64,000 bases of DNA from Sulfitobacter sp. S223 (GCF_025143825.1 NZ_CP083560.1:186001-250000); one strand, 5' to 3'; shown: positions 54,404-62,500, numbered from the stretch's first letter. Translations and numbers: made by a program. The notes: generated by a model not told the origin, from the letters alone.

Positions 54404-55180
54404 ATGAAAAGTGATCCCAGTCCGATAGAAAAGACAATCCCGACAAACCTGAGATTGCTTTTACTGTTGGAAGAACTGGCGCGCATCGGCACACCGACGA
54501 CACCAACGGCTGCAAATGAAATTCTGGGCCTGCCAAAGCCTACTATCCACAGACTATTTCATACCCTGGAAGAAGAGGGTTTCTTACAGCGGAACATTGA
54601 TGGCCGCTCTTACTCTCCGGCGCCGCGGCTGCGCAATTTTGCAGCATCGGTTCTTTCTTCCTCACAGGTTCGGATGGTGCGCAAAACAGTGCTTGAGGCA
54701 TTGGCGCGCGATGTGGGGGAGTCTTGTGCCATCATAGTGCCGGAAAAGCACGCTATGGTCCGGCTTGAACAAGCGGAAACGCACCGGCCGCTGAGGATTC
54801 AGCTTCCGCAGGGCAATAAGATGCCTTTCCATAGCAGCGCTTCTGGAAAGCTCTATCTCAGCTCGCTTAATCCGCGCTTGTTTGAAAAGTATGTTCGCTC
54901 AGCCTCGTTGGAGGAGCATACGCGCCATACGTTGACCTGCCCGGAAACGCTGGCATCCGAAATCGCGCAGACACGCAAACGCGGATACGGGATTAATAAT
55001 CAGGAATACATGGACGGATTGGTCGCCATTGCTGTGCCGCTAAAGGACAAGCAGGATCGCCTGTTATCGATCCTGTCTATTCAAGCACCGGCGCTGCGGA
55101 CGACTGTCGAAGACCTGATTTCCTTTTTGCCAAGGCTGAAGGCAGCAGCGGCAGAGCTAACCGAATTGGTGCTGCATTGA
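54404..55180 (+). CDS. IclR-family transcriptional regulator
   Basis: A 258-residue regulator: N-terminal winged helix (about 15-75; TAANEILGLPKPTIHRLFHTLEEEGFLQR) and a C-terminal GAF-like effector domain (about 85-255; FHSSASGKLYLSSL, RKRGYGINNQEYMDGLVAIAVPL). The ligand is unknown. It is divergent from the SBF-pxpBCA operon, so it may control 5-oxoproline use. Its 3' end overlaps the convergent YcaQ-type gene by 24 bases. Confidence 0.9.
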   Translation: MKSDPSPIEKTIPTNLRLLLLLEELARIGTPTTPTAANEILGLPKPTIHRLFHTLEEEGFLQRNIDGRSYSPAPRLRNFAASVLSSSQVRMVRKTVLEALARDVGESCAIIVPEKHAMVRLEQAETHRPLRIQLPQGNKMPFHSSASGKLYLSSLNPRLFEKYVRSASLEEHTRHTLTCPETLASEIAQTRKRGYGINNQEYMDGLVAIAVPLKDKQDRLLSILSIQAPALRTTVEDLISFLPRLKAAAAELTELVLH

Positions 55181-56386
55181 CGGTTTGAGCCAATCGGGTT
55201 CAAACCGGATCTCGGATACACCAGCAAGCCGCTTGATCCTGTCCAGTTCGGCCTCTAGTGCAGATTGCCTGCCCTTTCCCCACTGCACCCCGTGCTCTGG
55301 CCAGAGTGCGCGAACCCGCAAGGTGTCTTTCCCGCGAAAAGCCTTCATGTCGACGCGCCCGACCAATCGTTCACCTTGCAGTAAAGGAAACACGTAGTAG
55401 CCAAAAATGCGTTTGGCTTCGGGCACGAAAACTTCGATCCTGTAGTCAAAGCCGAACAGGAAGTTGGCGCGTTTGCGATCACGCAACGCAGGATCAAAAG
55501 GGCTAAGCACACGTAAGCGGGCAGGGGCCACAGTATCGGCCGCGGGATCATCCAATATACCGGGCCGCGCAAAAGCGCGCTTTAAGCTGCCATCGGCACC
55601 GACAATTTCGATCTCTTCTATCGCACCTTTCTGCAGCGCGTTTGCACACCATGCCTTGACCTCGGCTGAGGTGGCATGCCCCCAGAACGCCGCGATTTCA
55701 CCGGAAGTTGCAAAACCGAGCCTGTCCAGCGCACCGGAACAGCTCCAGTCTATCGTTTCTGTCTCCGTAGGTGCGACATCTGAAGACCAGAGGTCGGTGT
55801 CCAGTGATCGTGATGTCAGATCGTAGCGTTTTTGAAACCCCTCGCGGCCAACCACATGCAATGCACCACTGCGCCACAGATATTCCAGCGCTGTCTTTGA
55901 CGGGTGCCAATCCCACCAGCCGCCAGAGCCGCGGGCCTCCCCTCTGCCGACATCTGAAGAGCCACATGCACCTGCATCACGGATGTGATCCAGCACGGCT
56001 TGCAACTGCTCTTCGAATCCGCCACGCCGCCAGTTGCGCCATTGCTTGCGCAGCTTTGCCGCGTCGCGCGTGCGCCGCATGTGCCACTGTGGATAGAACT
56101 GCAGCGGAATTACTGCAGCGTCGTGGGTCCAATGCTCGAACAGATCTTTGTCGCGTTCGTAAAGCTGTTTGAGATGTTGCGGGCGATAACGAGGTTTGCG
56201 GGCAAACAGAATCAGGTCATGCGCACGCGCAACAGTATTGATGCTGTCGAGTTGCACAAAGCCCAGCCGCTCAATCAACTTGAGCAGATCAGAGCCATGG
56301 GCTGCGCCTTGGGGGGGCTCCAACAGAGCGTGCCGATCCAGAAATATCCGCCGCGCGGCAGTATTCTGCAGGCGCGGCAGGCTCAT
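55157..56386 (-). CDS. YcaQ/AlkZ-type winged-helix DNA glycosylase
   Basis: A 409-residue protein of the HTH_42 family that includes AlkZ and E. coli YcaQ, which excise alkylated bases and unhook interstrand crosslinks. Seen: FVQLDSINTVARAHDLILFAR (the catalytic Q-x-D segment), HWTHDAAVIPL, and a C-terminal region LQGERLVGRVDMKAFRGKDTLRV. The start overlaps the LacI-type gene stop by 4 bases, so expression is tied to that regulator. Convergent with IclR. Confidence 0.9.
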   Translation of the reverse strand: MSLPRLQNTAARRIFLDRHALLEPPQGAAHGSDLLKLIERLGFVQLDSINTVARAHDLILFARKPRYRPQHLKQLYERDKDLFEHWTHDAAVIPLQFYPQWHMRRTRDAAKLRKQWRNWRRGGFEEQLQAVLDHIRDAGACGSSDVGRGEARGSGGWWDWHPSKTALEYLWRSGALHVVGREGFQKRYDLTSRSLDTDLWSSDVAPTETETIDWSCSGALDRLGFATSGEIAAFWGHATSAEVKAWCANALQKGAIEEIEIVGADGSLKRAFARPGILDDPAADTVAPARLRVLSPFDPALRDRKRANFLFGFDYRIEVFVPEAKRIFGYYVFPLLQGERLVGRVDMKAFRGKDTLRVRALWPEHGVQWGKGRQSALEAELDRIKRLAGVSEIRFEPDWLKPSMQHQFG

Positions 56387-57420
56387 CCGCGACTGCGGCG
56401 GCTTAAGGTATCTCCCAAGGATAGCGTCGGCTTCATCGTTACGCTGGTCGGCATGTCAGGGTCAGGATCGGAGCTGGAGGCGTTTAAGATGATCTTTGCA
56501 GCTGCAACGCCAATCTCGCGGCGGCAAGCATCTGTCGTTGCCAGCTGACGTGGAAGGCCTGCCAACAATTCCACCCCGTTAAACCCCGCAAGGCCAATCT
56601 GTCCGGGAACGTCAATCCCTTTGTCTAGCAAGTGCAATAGGCCACCGGCCCCAATCATATCATTAGAGTAATAAAGGAAATCCAGATCGGGAGATCGCTC
56701 TAGCATTTCCTGCGTCATCTCACGCCCCTTCAGAAGCGCAGAGCCGCCGGAATAAAAGGCGCGGTCTTCAATTTCGATCCCTTCTTTAGCCAAGGCTTCG
56801 GTGAAGCCTTCGAACCGTTTGCGTGCGCGGTGGTCCAGCGGCATCTTGGTTCCCAGAAAACCGATCCGCTCATAGCCTTCGCGCAGGATCGCCCGCGCCA
56901 TATCGCGCCCCGCCTGACGGTGAGAAATGCCAACAACTGCATCCACCGGATTTCCGTCAACATCCATAATCTCAACCACAGGAATGCCCGCGTTAAGCAA
57001 CATCGCACGCGTCGCCTCTGAATGTTCAAGACCAGCAATGATAACGCCCGAGGGACGCCAAGACAGCATTTCGTAAAGGACCTGCTCCTCTTTTTCGGGG
57101 CGGTAATCGGTCACGCCAACAACAGGCTGTAACGGTGTGTCATCAAACGCCGCATTGATTCCGTTAAGCACTTCGGGGAAGACCATGTTGCTGAGGGACG
57201 GAATGATAACCGCCACCAGATTGACCCGTTGGGACGCAAGCGACCCTGCGATCTGGTTTGGCACATAGCCAAGCTCTTTGGCTGCAGCGAGAACGCGTTC
57301 GCGCGTTGTTGCAGAAACATCGCCGCTTTTGCGCAAAACGCGGCTTACCGTCATCTCCGAGACGCCACAGGCCTCTGATACGTCGCGCAGCGTGAGGGGG
57401 CGTTTGGGAGGCTGAGACAC
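56383..57420 (-). CDS. LacI-family transcriptional regulator
   Basis: A 345-residue regulator. Residues 10-60 are the LacI helix-turn-helix and hinge (TLRDVSEACGVSEMTVSRVLRKSGDVSATTRERVLAAAKELGYVPN), followed by a periplasmic-binding-type sensor domain (VAVIIPSLSNMVFPEVLNGI). It resembles the GntR (gluconate) branch, but the effector is unproved. It is followed with a 4-base overlap by the DNA-repair glycosylase gene, an unusual pairing. Confidence 0.92.
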   Translation of the reverse strand: MSQPPKRPLTLRDVSEACGVSEMTVSRVLRKSGDVSATTRERVLAAAKELGYVPNQIAGSLASQRVNLVAVIIPSLSNMVFPEVLNGINAAFDDTPLQPVVGVTDYRPEKEEQVLYEMLSWRPSGVIIAGLEHSEATRAMLLNAGIPVVEIMDVDGNPVDAVVGISHRQAGRDMARAILREGYERIGFLGTKMPLDHRARKRFEGFTEALAKEGIEIEDRAFYSGGSALLKGREMTQEMLERSPDLDFLYYSNDMIGAGGLLHLLDKGIDVPGQIGLAGFNGVELLAGLPRQLATTDACRREIGVAAAKIILNASSSDPDPDMPTSVTMKPTLSLGDTLSRRSRG

Positions 57421-57618
57421 TATATTTATCCTACGGTAACTTAGGTTGGTTCCAGCGTAATCGGTCGGAGGGAGACAGGCAATCGGCGATGTGCGCTACG
57501 TGATTTAGCTTTTTGTGGCGGCATAAGCCCAAATGACTTCACATGATGCGGCAGGAACATGTCTCCTACGTGTCTCGCCTCTGGATCAGCTCTCCACTTT
57601 AGGCTAACACAACGCCGT

Positions 57619-57695
57619 GGTCCCGTGGCTCAACTGGATAGAGCAGCCCCCTCCTAAGGGGCAGGTTGCAGGTTCGAATCCTGCCGGGGTCACCA
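57619..57695 (+). tRNA. tRNA-Arg (anticodon CCT)
   Basis: A complete cloverleaf: acceptor GGTCCCG with CGGGGTC, anticodon stem GCCCC/GGGGC, loop CTCCTAA (anticodon CCT), T-arm GCAGGTTCGAATCCTGC and encoded CCA. Genes for a mobilization module start 155 bases downstream, which marks it as a probable integration site. Confidence 0.97.
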
Positions 57696-57798
57696 AAACC
57701 GCCTGAAAAATATGGCTTATTTGCAAGGGGTTCTGTAGAAGCGTGCAGAAACACCCGTGAGCTTTCGCGCCGAATTCTGCTGAAACGGCGGAAATCTC

Positions 57799-57817
57799 GT
57801 ACAAAACCTGTACAAAA
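57799..57817 (+). repeat. Tandem GTACAAAA repeats before the HTH gene
   Basis: GTACAAAA occurs at 57799-57806 and 57810-57817, 11 bases apart (one helical turn), about 34 bases before the HTH gene. Two same-face repeats suggest an operator or short iteron pair. Confidence 0.4.
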
Positions 57818-57850
57818 TTCGCACGTACTTGCGCATCTTGGGGCCTTCCA

Positions 57851-58705
57851 ATGAGCTGGCGGGTTGCAAACACATGCGCGGAACGGAAGTTCGGCAGCGC
57901 AACGCGCAAGCAGATCATCATGTTCTTGGCCGACAAGGCGAGCGATGACGGTTCTGGCATCTGGTGTTCCAAGGGAACGATTCAGCGGCATACGGAGCTA
58001 GGCGAGACCACGGTCAAACGAACCGTCCGCGAGTTCTTGAAGGAAGGCATCCTAGTCGAGACTGGCGCACGGACCTGCAAGAACGGTTTCACCGTTGTCT
58101 ACCGGATTGATCTGACCAAGGTCGAAGCGCTGGAGCCCACGCTTGAACCCGAGATCGAGACGGGGTCCACAGTGGCCCCCGTCCAGTCTGGCCCCGGTAC
58201 GGGGGCCACTGTGGCCGGGGTACCGGGGCCACCACGGCCCCCAAACCATCCTAAAACCATCCATAAACCACCTACGCGCAGGCGCGAGGCGGCGGAGGAT
58301 GAAGAAGCTGAGAAGACTTTGGGAGCCTATCCACCCGACCGACTGCGGGGCAAAGCGGCCTGCTTTGCCAAAATCGAAGAGGCCATCAAGGAAGGGATCG
58401 CACCGGAGAGCTTGTTGCAGGCGGTCCAAGCCTATGCCACCGACAGTGCAGGGTTCACCCGCTCCAAGGTGTGCTTTTCCGACAACTGGTTCCAGTCACG
58501 GCGCTGGCAGGCCTATGTCGAGAAGCAAGCGGAGGACCGAGAAAAGGCGGCTGCTTTGGAAGCCGATCACCACAAACGGCTGGCCTGCTGGATCAGTGAT
58601 CGCAGCCCGATGTGCAAACACATCACGGGCACCCAAGTGACGGCTTTGCTTGCCTCAAAGTTGGTGACACAGGCCCAAATCCACGCCGCAGGCCTCAGAT
58701 CATGA
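57851..58705 (+). CDS. Helix-turn-helix protein of the mobilization module
   Basis: A 284-residue protein. The N-terminal 75 residues form a winged helix of the HTH_36 kind (KQIIMFLADKASDDGSGIWCSKGTIQRH, then TVKRTVREFLKEGILVETG). The middle is a low-complexity Pro/Gly linker (about 95-150), and a conserved C-terminal helical region follows (KVCFSDNWFQSRRWQAYVEKQ). It may regulate or start replication or transfer of the element; the exact role is unknown. Its stop overlaps mobC (ATGA). The 3' part is GC-rich like the relaxase gene. Confidence 0.8.
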   Translation: MSWRVANTCAERKFGSATRKQIIMFLADKASDDGSGIWCSKGTIQRHTELGETTVKRTVREFLKEGILVETGARTCKNGFTVVYRIDLTKVEALEPTLEPEIETGSTVAPVQSGPGTGATVAGVPGPPRPPNHPKTIHKPPTRRREAAEDEEAEKTLGAYPPDRLRGKAACFAKIEEAIKEGIAPESLLQAVQAYATDSAGFTRSKVCFSDNWFQSRRWQAYVEKQAEDREKAAALEADHHKRLACWISDRSPMCKHITGTQVTALLASKLVTQAQIHAAGLRS

Positions 58706-59175
58706 CCGCTACCGATCTCACCGAAGAGCAAACAGCAAGGCGACCCATGTCATACGCTGGCGCTGCTGACACGGGACCTTGCGAGGGGCGGCAAGCCTCC
58801 CCTTCGAACCCCACCGGTGCTGGCAAAGCCCGCACCAAAGAGCCGCTCACCGAGACGTTCGTCTTCCGGTGCACAGCGGCAGAGAAGGCCCAGTTGCGCG
58901 CCAAGGCAAACGCTGCTGGCTTGCCCGCTGCGACCTTGCTGCGCGAGGCGCTTGGCCTGACCGAGGCCCGCCGTCGCAAGCCCATCCCCCGCGTCGATCC
59001 GGCGCTAGTGCTCGCCGTCGGGCGCATCGGCGGCAACCTCAACCAGATCGCCCGCTGGCTGAACAGCGCGATGCTGGCGGGCCGCGTGGACCTCGACGCG
59101 CTGACTGTTGCCCGCCGCCTGTTGACCATCGAACGCCAGCTGTCCCAGATCGTCGAGGCAGCCCGCCGATGCTGA
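58702..59175 (+). CDS. mobC: MobC/MbeC-like relaxosome accessory protein
   Basis: A 157-residue protein. After a variable 45-residue lead comes a ribbon-helix-helix-like start (TETFVFRCTAAEKAQLRAKANAAGLPAATLLREALGL) and the MobC core RIGGNLNQIARWLNSAMLAG. Such proteins bind oriT and help the relaxase nick. The start could also be the ATG at 58747. It overlaps the HTH gene by 4 bases and the relaxase gene by 7, the compact order seen in ColE1-like plasmids. Confidence 0.88.
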   Translation: MTATDLTEEQTARRPMSYAGAADTGPCEGRQASPSNPTGAGKARTKEPLTETFVFRCTAAEKAQLRAKANAAGLPAATLLREALGLTEARRRKPIPRVDPALVLAVGRIGGNLNQIARWLNSAMLAGRVDLDALTVARRLLTIERQLSQIVEAARRC

Positions 59176-60692
59176 TCAAGTTTTTCCGCAACGGCAAAGG
59201 CGCGGGTGCGGGTCCGGTCGGGTACCTTGTCGCTGACAAGGTGCTGGCCTACGACGACAACCGCGACCTGATCCGCGATGCAGACGGCCAGCCTGTTACC
59301 GTTACGCGGGAGCCCTTGCCCGAGGTCTTGCGTGGCAACCCCGACCGCACTGAAGCCTTGATCGACGCCAGTCGCCACCAGTGGACCTACCGCGCGGGCG
59401 TGATCAGCTTTGCCGCAGCCGATGCCCCGACCGAGGAACAGCAGGCCGAGGTCATGGACCACTTCGAGCGTCTGGCCTTCGCGGGGCTGGACCCGACGCA
59501 ATATGACATGCTCTGGGTCCGACATACCCACGAAGACCGCGTTGAGCTTCACTTCTGTACACCGCGCTTGGAGCTGACCTCGGGCCGAAGCCTGAACATC
59601 GCGCCGCCCGGCTATGAGAAGGCCTTCGATAGTCTCCGCGACGTGATGAACCAGCGTTACAGCTGGGCCGACCCGATGGAGTTGGAGCGGGTCCAAGAGG
59701 TCCGCGACACCATTGAGACCCCAACCCGCGCCCAAGGCCGCGACGAGCTACATGCGTGGCTGCAGGACCAGATCAGCGTTGGCTACGTCACCGACCGCGC
59801 AAGCATGCTCGACGCCCTGACTGATGCGGGCTTCGACATCCCGCGAGCGGGCAAAGCTTACCTGACCGCCCAAGACCCCGACACCGGCGAGCGCTGGCGT
59901 TTGAAAGGAGAAATTTTCCATGAAAACTGGCAAGCCGACCCGGCTGAGCGAGAAGCTGAACGCGGAACTGGACACGATCCGGCAGGACTACGCCGCCTCG
60001 ATGGCATCCCAGCTCGAGAGCTTCAGGACCGATTTGAGCAAAGTTGCGACCATCGCGCATCGTACAATCGAGATCGATACCCGTACCTTTCTGCGACAGA
60101 ACAAGAGCTGGCTGACGATCTCGCCCTGGCTGATCACGGGGACATTCTTGGTGGGGATCGTCTCGATGATGGCCGCGAGCTTGCTTTGGACGCTGATGCT
60201 GACGAGCTCGGAATTGACGGAACTGGGCCTGACGCGGATCGACAGGGAGGACGCGACATGGCTGGTGTTGGACCCGACAAAGACGCGGCTGAGGACCTGC
60301 ACACTGGGCGACAGGTCAGTGACCTGCATCAAGATCGAGGAGGATTAGATGATGACACCCCTGACAGCCTTGGAACGCGACTTGCTCGCCTGCGTCGAGC
60401 GGTTGGTGACGGCCTGCGAAACCTCAGCAAAGGAATTGAGCGGGTTAGAGGCACTCTCGACGACCAGGATGCAGAGCCAGATGGATGGATTGGCCGCTTG
60501 CGTGTCGGTGCTCATTCAATCGCAAACAGCGTCCGTGGCTGCGTTGCACGGCTTGTTGAACGAGGGCTCGAACTACGGGAGGCTGCGCACGCAACTCGAG
60601 ACCAGCTTGAAATTAGTGAAAGCCGCCGAAGAGAGGTTGAAACAGAGCTAGAGGAGCGGGAGGTCGAGATGGACCGAGGGATGACGCATTGA
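59169..60692 (+). CDS. mobA: MobA/MbeA-like relaxase
   Basis: A 507-residue DNA relaxase, close in length to MbeA of ColE1 (about 517). The N-terminus IKFFRNGKGAGAGPVGYL matches MbeA in style, as do AGVISFAAADAP and QYDMLWVRHTHEDRVELHF. The metal motif normally read as H-E-N is here H119-E126-H128. A pseudo-hydrophilic C-terminal half follows, rich in Asp and Arg. Two other genes are nested inside it in the +1 frame. The long frame upstream of 59169 overlaps mobC and is spurious. Confidence 0.88.
   Translation: MLIKFFRNGKGAGAGPVGYLVADKVLAYDDNRDLIRDADGQPVTVTREPLPEVLRGNPDRTEALIDASRHQWTYRAGVISFAAADAPTEEQQAEVMDHFERLAFAGLDPTQYDMLWVRHTHEDRVELHFCTPRLELTSGRSLNIAPPGYEKAFDSLRDVMNQRYSWADPMELERVQEVRDTIETPTRAQGRDELHAWLQDQISVGYVTDRASMLDALTDAGFDIPRAGKAYLTAQDPDTGERWRLKGEIFHENWQADPAEREAERGTGHDPAGLRRLDGIPARELQDRFEQSCDHRASYNRDRYPYLSATEQELADDLALADHGDILGGDRLDDGRELALDADADELGIDGTGPDADRQGGRDMAGVGPDKDAAEDLHTGRQVSDLHQDRGGLDDDTPDSLGTRLARLRRAVGDGLRNLSKGIERVRGTLDDQDAEPDGWIGRLRVGAHSIANSVRGCVARLVERGLELREAAHATRDQLEISESRRREVETELEEREVEMDRGMTH
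59920..60348 (+). CDS. MobB/MbeB-like protein nested in the relaxase gene
   Basis: A 142-residue protein read in the +1 frame inside mobA. It has its own AAAGGAG site 12 bases before ATG. An N-terminal coiled-coil-like region (1-60) is followed by a hydrophobic segment (about 66-95; SPWLITGTFLVGIVSMMAASLLW), fitting a membrane-anchored mobilization helper such as MbeB or MobB. It abuts the next nested gene. Both frames are protein-coding, so base use is constrained twice. Confidence 0.8.
   Translation: MKTGKPTRLSEKLNAELDTIRQDYAASMASQLESFRTDLSKVATIAHRTIEIDTRTFLRQNKSWLTISPWLITGTFLVGIVSMMAASLLWTLMLTSSELTELGLTRIDREDATWLVLDPTKTRLRTCTLGDRSVTCIKIEED
60349..60651 (+). CDS. MbeD-like protein nested in the relaxase gene
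   Basis: A 100-residue helical protein in the same +1 frame. GAGGAGGATTAG lies immediately before the start, and the ATG is the first codon after the MobB-like stop. The sequence (LTALERDLLACVERLVTACETSAKELSGLE ... LLNEGSNYGRLRTQLETSLKLVKAAEERL) is coiled-coil-like, as in ColE1 MbeD. It ends within the last 45 bases of mobA. Confidence 0.75.
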   Translation: MMTPLTALERDLLACVERLVTACETSAKELSGLEALSTTRMQSQMDGLAACVSVLIQSQTASVAALHGLLNEGSNYGRLRTQLETSLKLVKAAEERLKQS

Positions 60693-60800
60693 CGGTGGGA
60701 TGATGTTTGCTGCCTTTGTCATTGTGACAACAAGCCCGAGTTCATGAGTAGACAGCGGCGACTGCTAACTCGTGTGATTCAAAAATTGCACTTTTGTCGA

Positions 60801-60818
60801 CATACGAAGCTCTGTATG
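60801..60818. promoter_or_regulatory. Operator-like inverted repeat 1 upstream of fic
   Basis: CATAC (60801-60805), eight bases, GTATG (60814-60818). An identical arrangement lies 41 bases downstream. Confidence 0.6.
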
Positions 60819-60841
60819 TTGTAAAAAATGAATTTTTTAGA

Positions 60842-60859
60842 CATACGATGATTGGTATG
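60842..60859. promoter_or_regulatory. Operator-like inverted repeat 2 upstream of fic
   Basis: CATAC (60842-60846), eight bases, GTATG (60855-60859), five bases before the fic ATG. It covers the place of the ribosome site. The two copies are 41 bases apart, close to four helical turns, so dimers would sit on one face. Confidence 0.6.
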
Positions 60860-60864
60860 ATTAC

Positions 60865-61995
60865 ATGAGCGCCAAGACAACTACCATAACTAGAGAAACC
60901 CTCGTTGAACGATACCAAATACCGCCGCTGCCACCACATTCTGATCTAGAAACGCGGAAGGTTCTGAAGGCATTGACGATCGCTCACAAAAACCTTGCTG
61001 AGCTGAAAGGTCGCGCGGGTAGCATCCCTAACCAAGGCATACTCATTGATACCCTAATGCTTCAAGAGGCTGCTGCGAGTTCGGAGATTGAAAACATTGT
61101 TACAACTCAAGATGAGTTGTTTCAAATCGATAGCCGGAAAGGAATTTACCCATCTCCTGAAGCTAAAGAAGTAGGCATGTACGGAGAGGCATTAAGGCTG
61201 GGATATTCCCAGTTGATTGAGAAAGATGGCATGATCAGCAGCAACCAAATCATTGCCCTCTTTCAAACTCTTAAGGGCAGTACGGATGAATTCCGAAAGA
61301 TGCCTGGGACCGCGCTTAAGAACGAAAGTTCTGGCGAAATAGTATATGTTCCACCACAATCTCACAGTGATATATTGGATCAGATGCGAGCGCTTGAGCA
61401 CTTCATTAACACAAAAGAGGAAACGGACCTAGATCCACTCGTTTCGATGGCCCTTATTCATCATCAATTTGAAAGCATTCATCCGTTTTCAGATGGGAAT
61501 GGACGCATTGGGCGCATTTTGAACGTGCTCTACCTATGCAGGGTCGAACTCCTCGAGATTCCGATATTATACATCAGTCGCTATATCACCCGAAACAAAG
61601 GTGAATACTACAGACTGCTTCAGCACACGCGCGACACTTTGGAGTGGGAACCGTGGTTGCTTTACATGGTCAAAGCGGTCTCAGAGACGGCTAAAGAGAC
61701 TACTGAACTTGTTTTTGGAATCAAACAGTTAATGTCGGAGTACAAGAACCGCATTAAGCGTGATCATCCCAAATTATACTCACATGAACTCGTCAATAAC
61801 TTATTCCGCCACCCATACACCCGCATTGAATATGTCATCGAAGAAGTAGGTGTGGGCCGACAGACTGCAGGCCGGTATCTCGACCAACTTAACCAGTCAG
61901 GTCTTTTGGAGAAAGTGAAAGTTGCCCAAAGCAACTATTATATCAACGCACCGCTTGTTCGGTTGCTTTCACAAAATGGCTCTGCGTCACGCTAG
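60865..61995 (+). CDS. Fic-family AMP transferase with inhibitory and winged-helix domains
   Basis: A 376-residue Fic protein. The N-terminal helix holds the inhibitory motif S72-S-E-I-E76-N77, making it a class II enzyme. The Fic motif is HPFSDGNGRIGR (H207 catalytic). The C-terminal 90 residues form a winged helix (FRHPYTRIEYVIEEVGVGRQTAGRYLDQLNQSGLLEK). It likely AMPylates a protein target; some relatives act as toxins or in stress control. The DNA-binding tail and the two operators upstream suggest autoregulation. Its composition is AT-rich, unlike the mob genes before it, which suggests separate acquisition. Confidence 0.9.
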   Translation: MSAKTTTITRETLVERYQIPPLPPHSDLETRKVLKALTIAHKNLAELKGRAGSIPNQGILIDTLMLQEAAASSEIENIVTTQDELFQIDSRKGIYPSPEAKEVGMYGEALRLGYSQLIEKDGMISSNQIIALFQTLKGSTDEFRKMPGTALKNESSGEIVYVPPQSHSDILDQMRALEHFINTKEETDLDPLVSMALIHHQFESIHPFSDGNGRIGRILNVLYLCRVELLEIPILYISRYITRNKGEYYRLLQHTRDTLEWEPWLLYMVKAVSETAKETTELVFGIKQLMSEYKNRIKRDHPKLYSHELVNNLFRHPYTRIEYVIEEVGVGRQTAGRYLDQLNQSGLLEKVKVAQSNYYINAPLVRLLSQNGSASR

Positions 61996-62119
61996 ACTGT
62001 TAATAAAATATTTAGTCACAAATACCACTTGATTGTGGCAAGAAGCAGCTAACAGCGGCCAAAAACAGTTTTGATAAAAAAGGAGCGCTGTAAGTCGAGG
62101 TGGCGCTCGGACTGACGTG

Positions 62120-62410
62120 CTAATCGGTTATGATTGGCTCGATATTAGAAACGTCAATTTCTCTGAACGCGACCGCCAAGTCGTAATTCGTCTGCAAATT
62201 TACCCAATAAGCTGGGGTCGTGTTGAAAACGCGGGCGAGCCTCAGCGCCGTATCGGGCGTGATGTCCGTCGCGCCCTTTATCAATCGCTCTATCCGCGTC
62301 CGAGGCACATCTAGACGCCGCGCAAACGCGATTGCCTCCAGCTTTAAAGGATCAAAGTAAAGTTCTTTCAGGACTTCACCGGGGTGCATTGGTTCTTCAA
62401 GCATGCGCAT
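62120..62410 (-). CDS. higA: HigA-family antitoxin
   Basis: A 96-residue XRE-type protein. Residues 8-75 carry MHPGEVLKELYFDPL and a helix-turn-helix with RIERLIKGATDITPDTALRLARVFNTTPAYWVNLQ, standard for HigA. It would normally bind HigB and repress the operon. The gene upstream on the same strand is only a decayed HigB remnant, so this antitoxin is an orphan here. An alternative start is the Met at residue 8. Confidence 0.9.
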   Translation of the reverse strand: MRMLEEPMHPGEVLKELYFDPLKLEAIAFARRLDVPRTRIERLIKGATDITPDTALRLARVFNTTPAYWVNLQTNYDLAVAFREIDVSNIEPIITD

Positions 62411-62422
62411 GATCTCATCCTC

Positions 62423-62500
62423 TCAAGGGTAACCGACAATCGCAATATAGGCAGGGCGGTTCGGCATCCAGACAAAGCAGATGCCCCGTTGCCCGTTAAT
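62423..62500 (-). pseudogene. Remnant of HigB toxin C-terminus
   Basis: Upstream of higA the minus strand reads INGQRGICFVWMP, a short stretch, IAIVGYP and a stop. HigB proteins typically end with IN-x-Q-x-R-I-C-F-x-W ... V-x-I-V-D-Y-H, so the remnant aligns with the toxin tail with several changes. No HigB N-terminal part (about 65 residues) or start codon precedes it before the next gene stop at 62543. Confidence 0.6.

Noticed and set aside
57421-57480. Possible GntR-type operator near the LacI-family start (GGTAAC half-site)
   Set aside because: Only one half-site is convincing; the dyad partner is degenerate.
57599-57991. 130-residue minus-strand open frame covering the tRNA-Arg gene
   Set aside because: It contains the typical artefact produced by translating a tRNA backwards (GRIRTCNLPLRRG) and has no ribosome site.
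58779-59168. 130-residue N-terminal extension of the relaxase frame
   Set aside because: It overlaps mobC entirely and is Arg/Pro-rich shadow sequence; the MbeA-like start at 59169 is clear.
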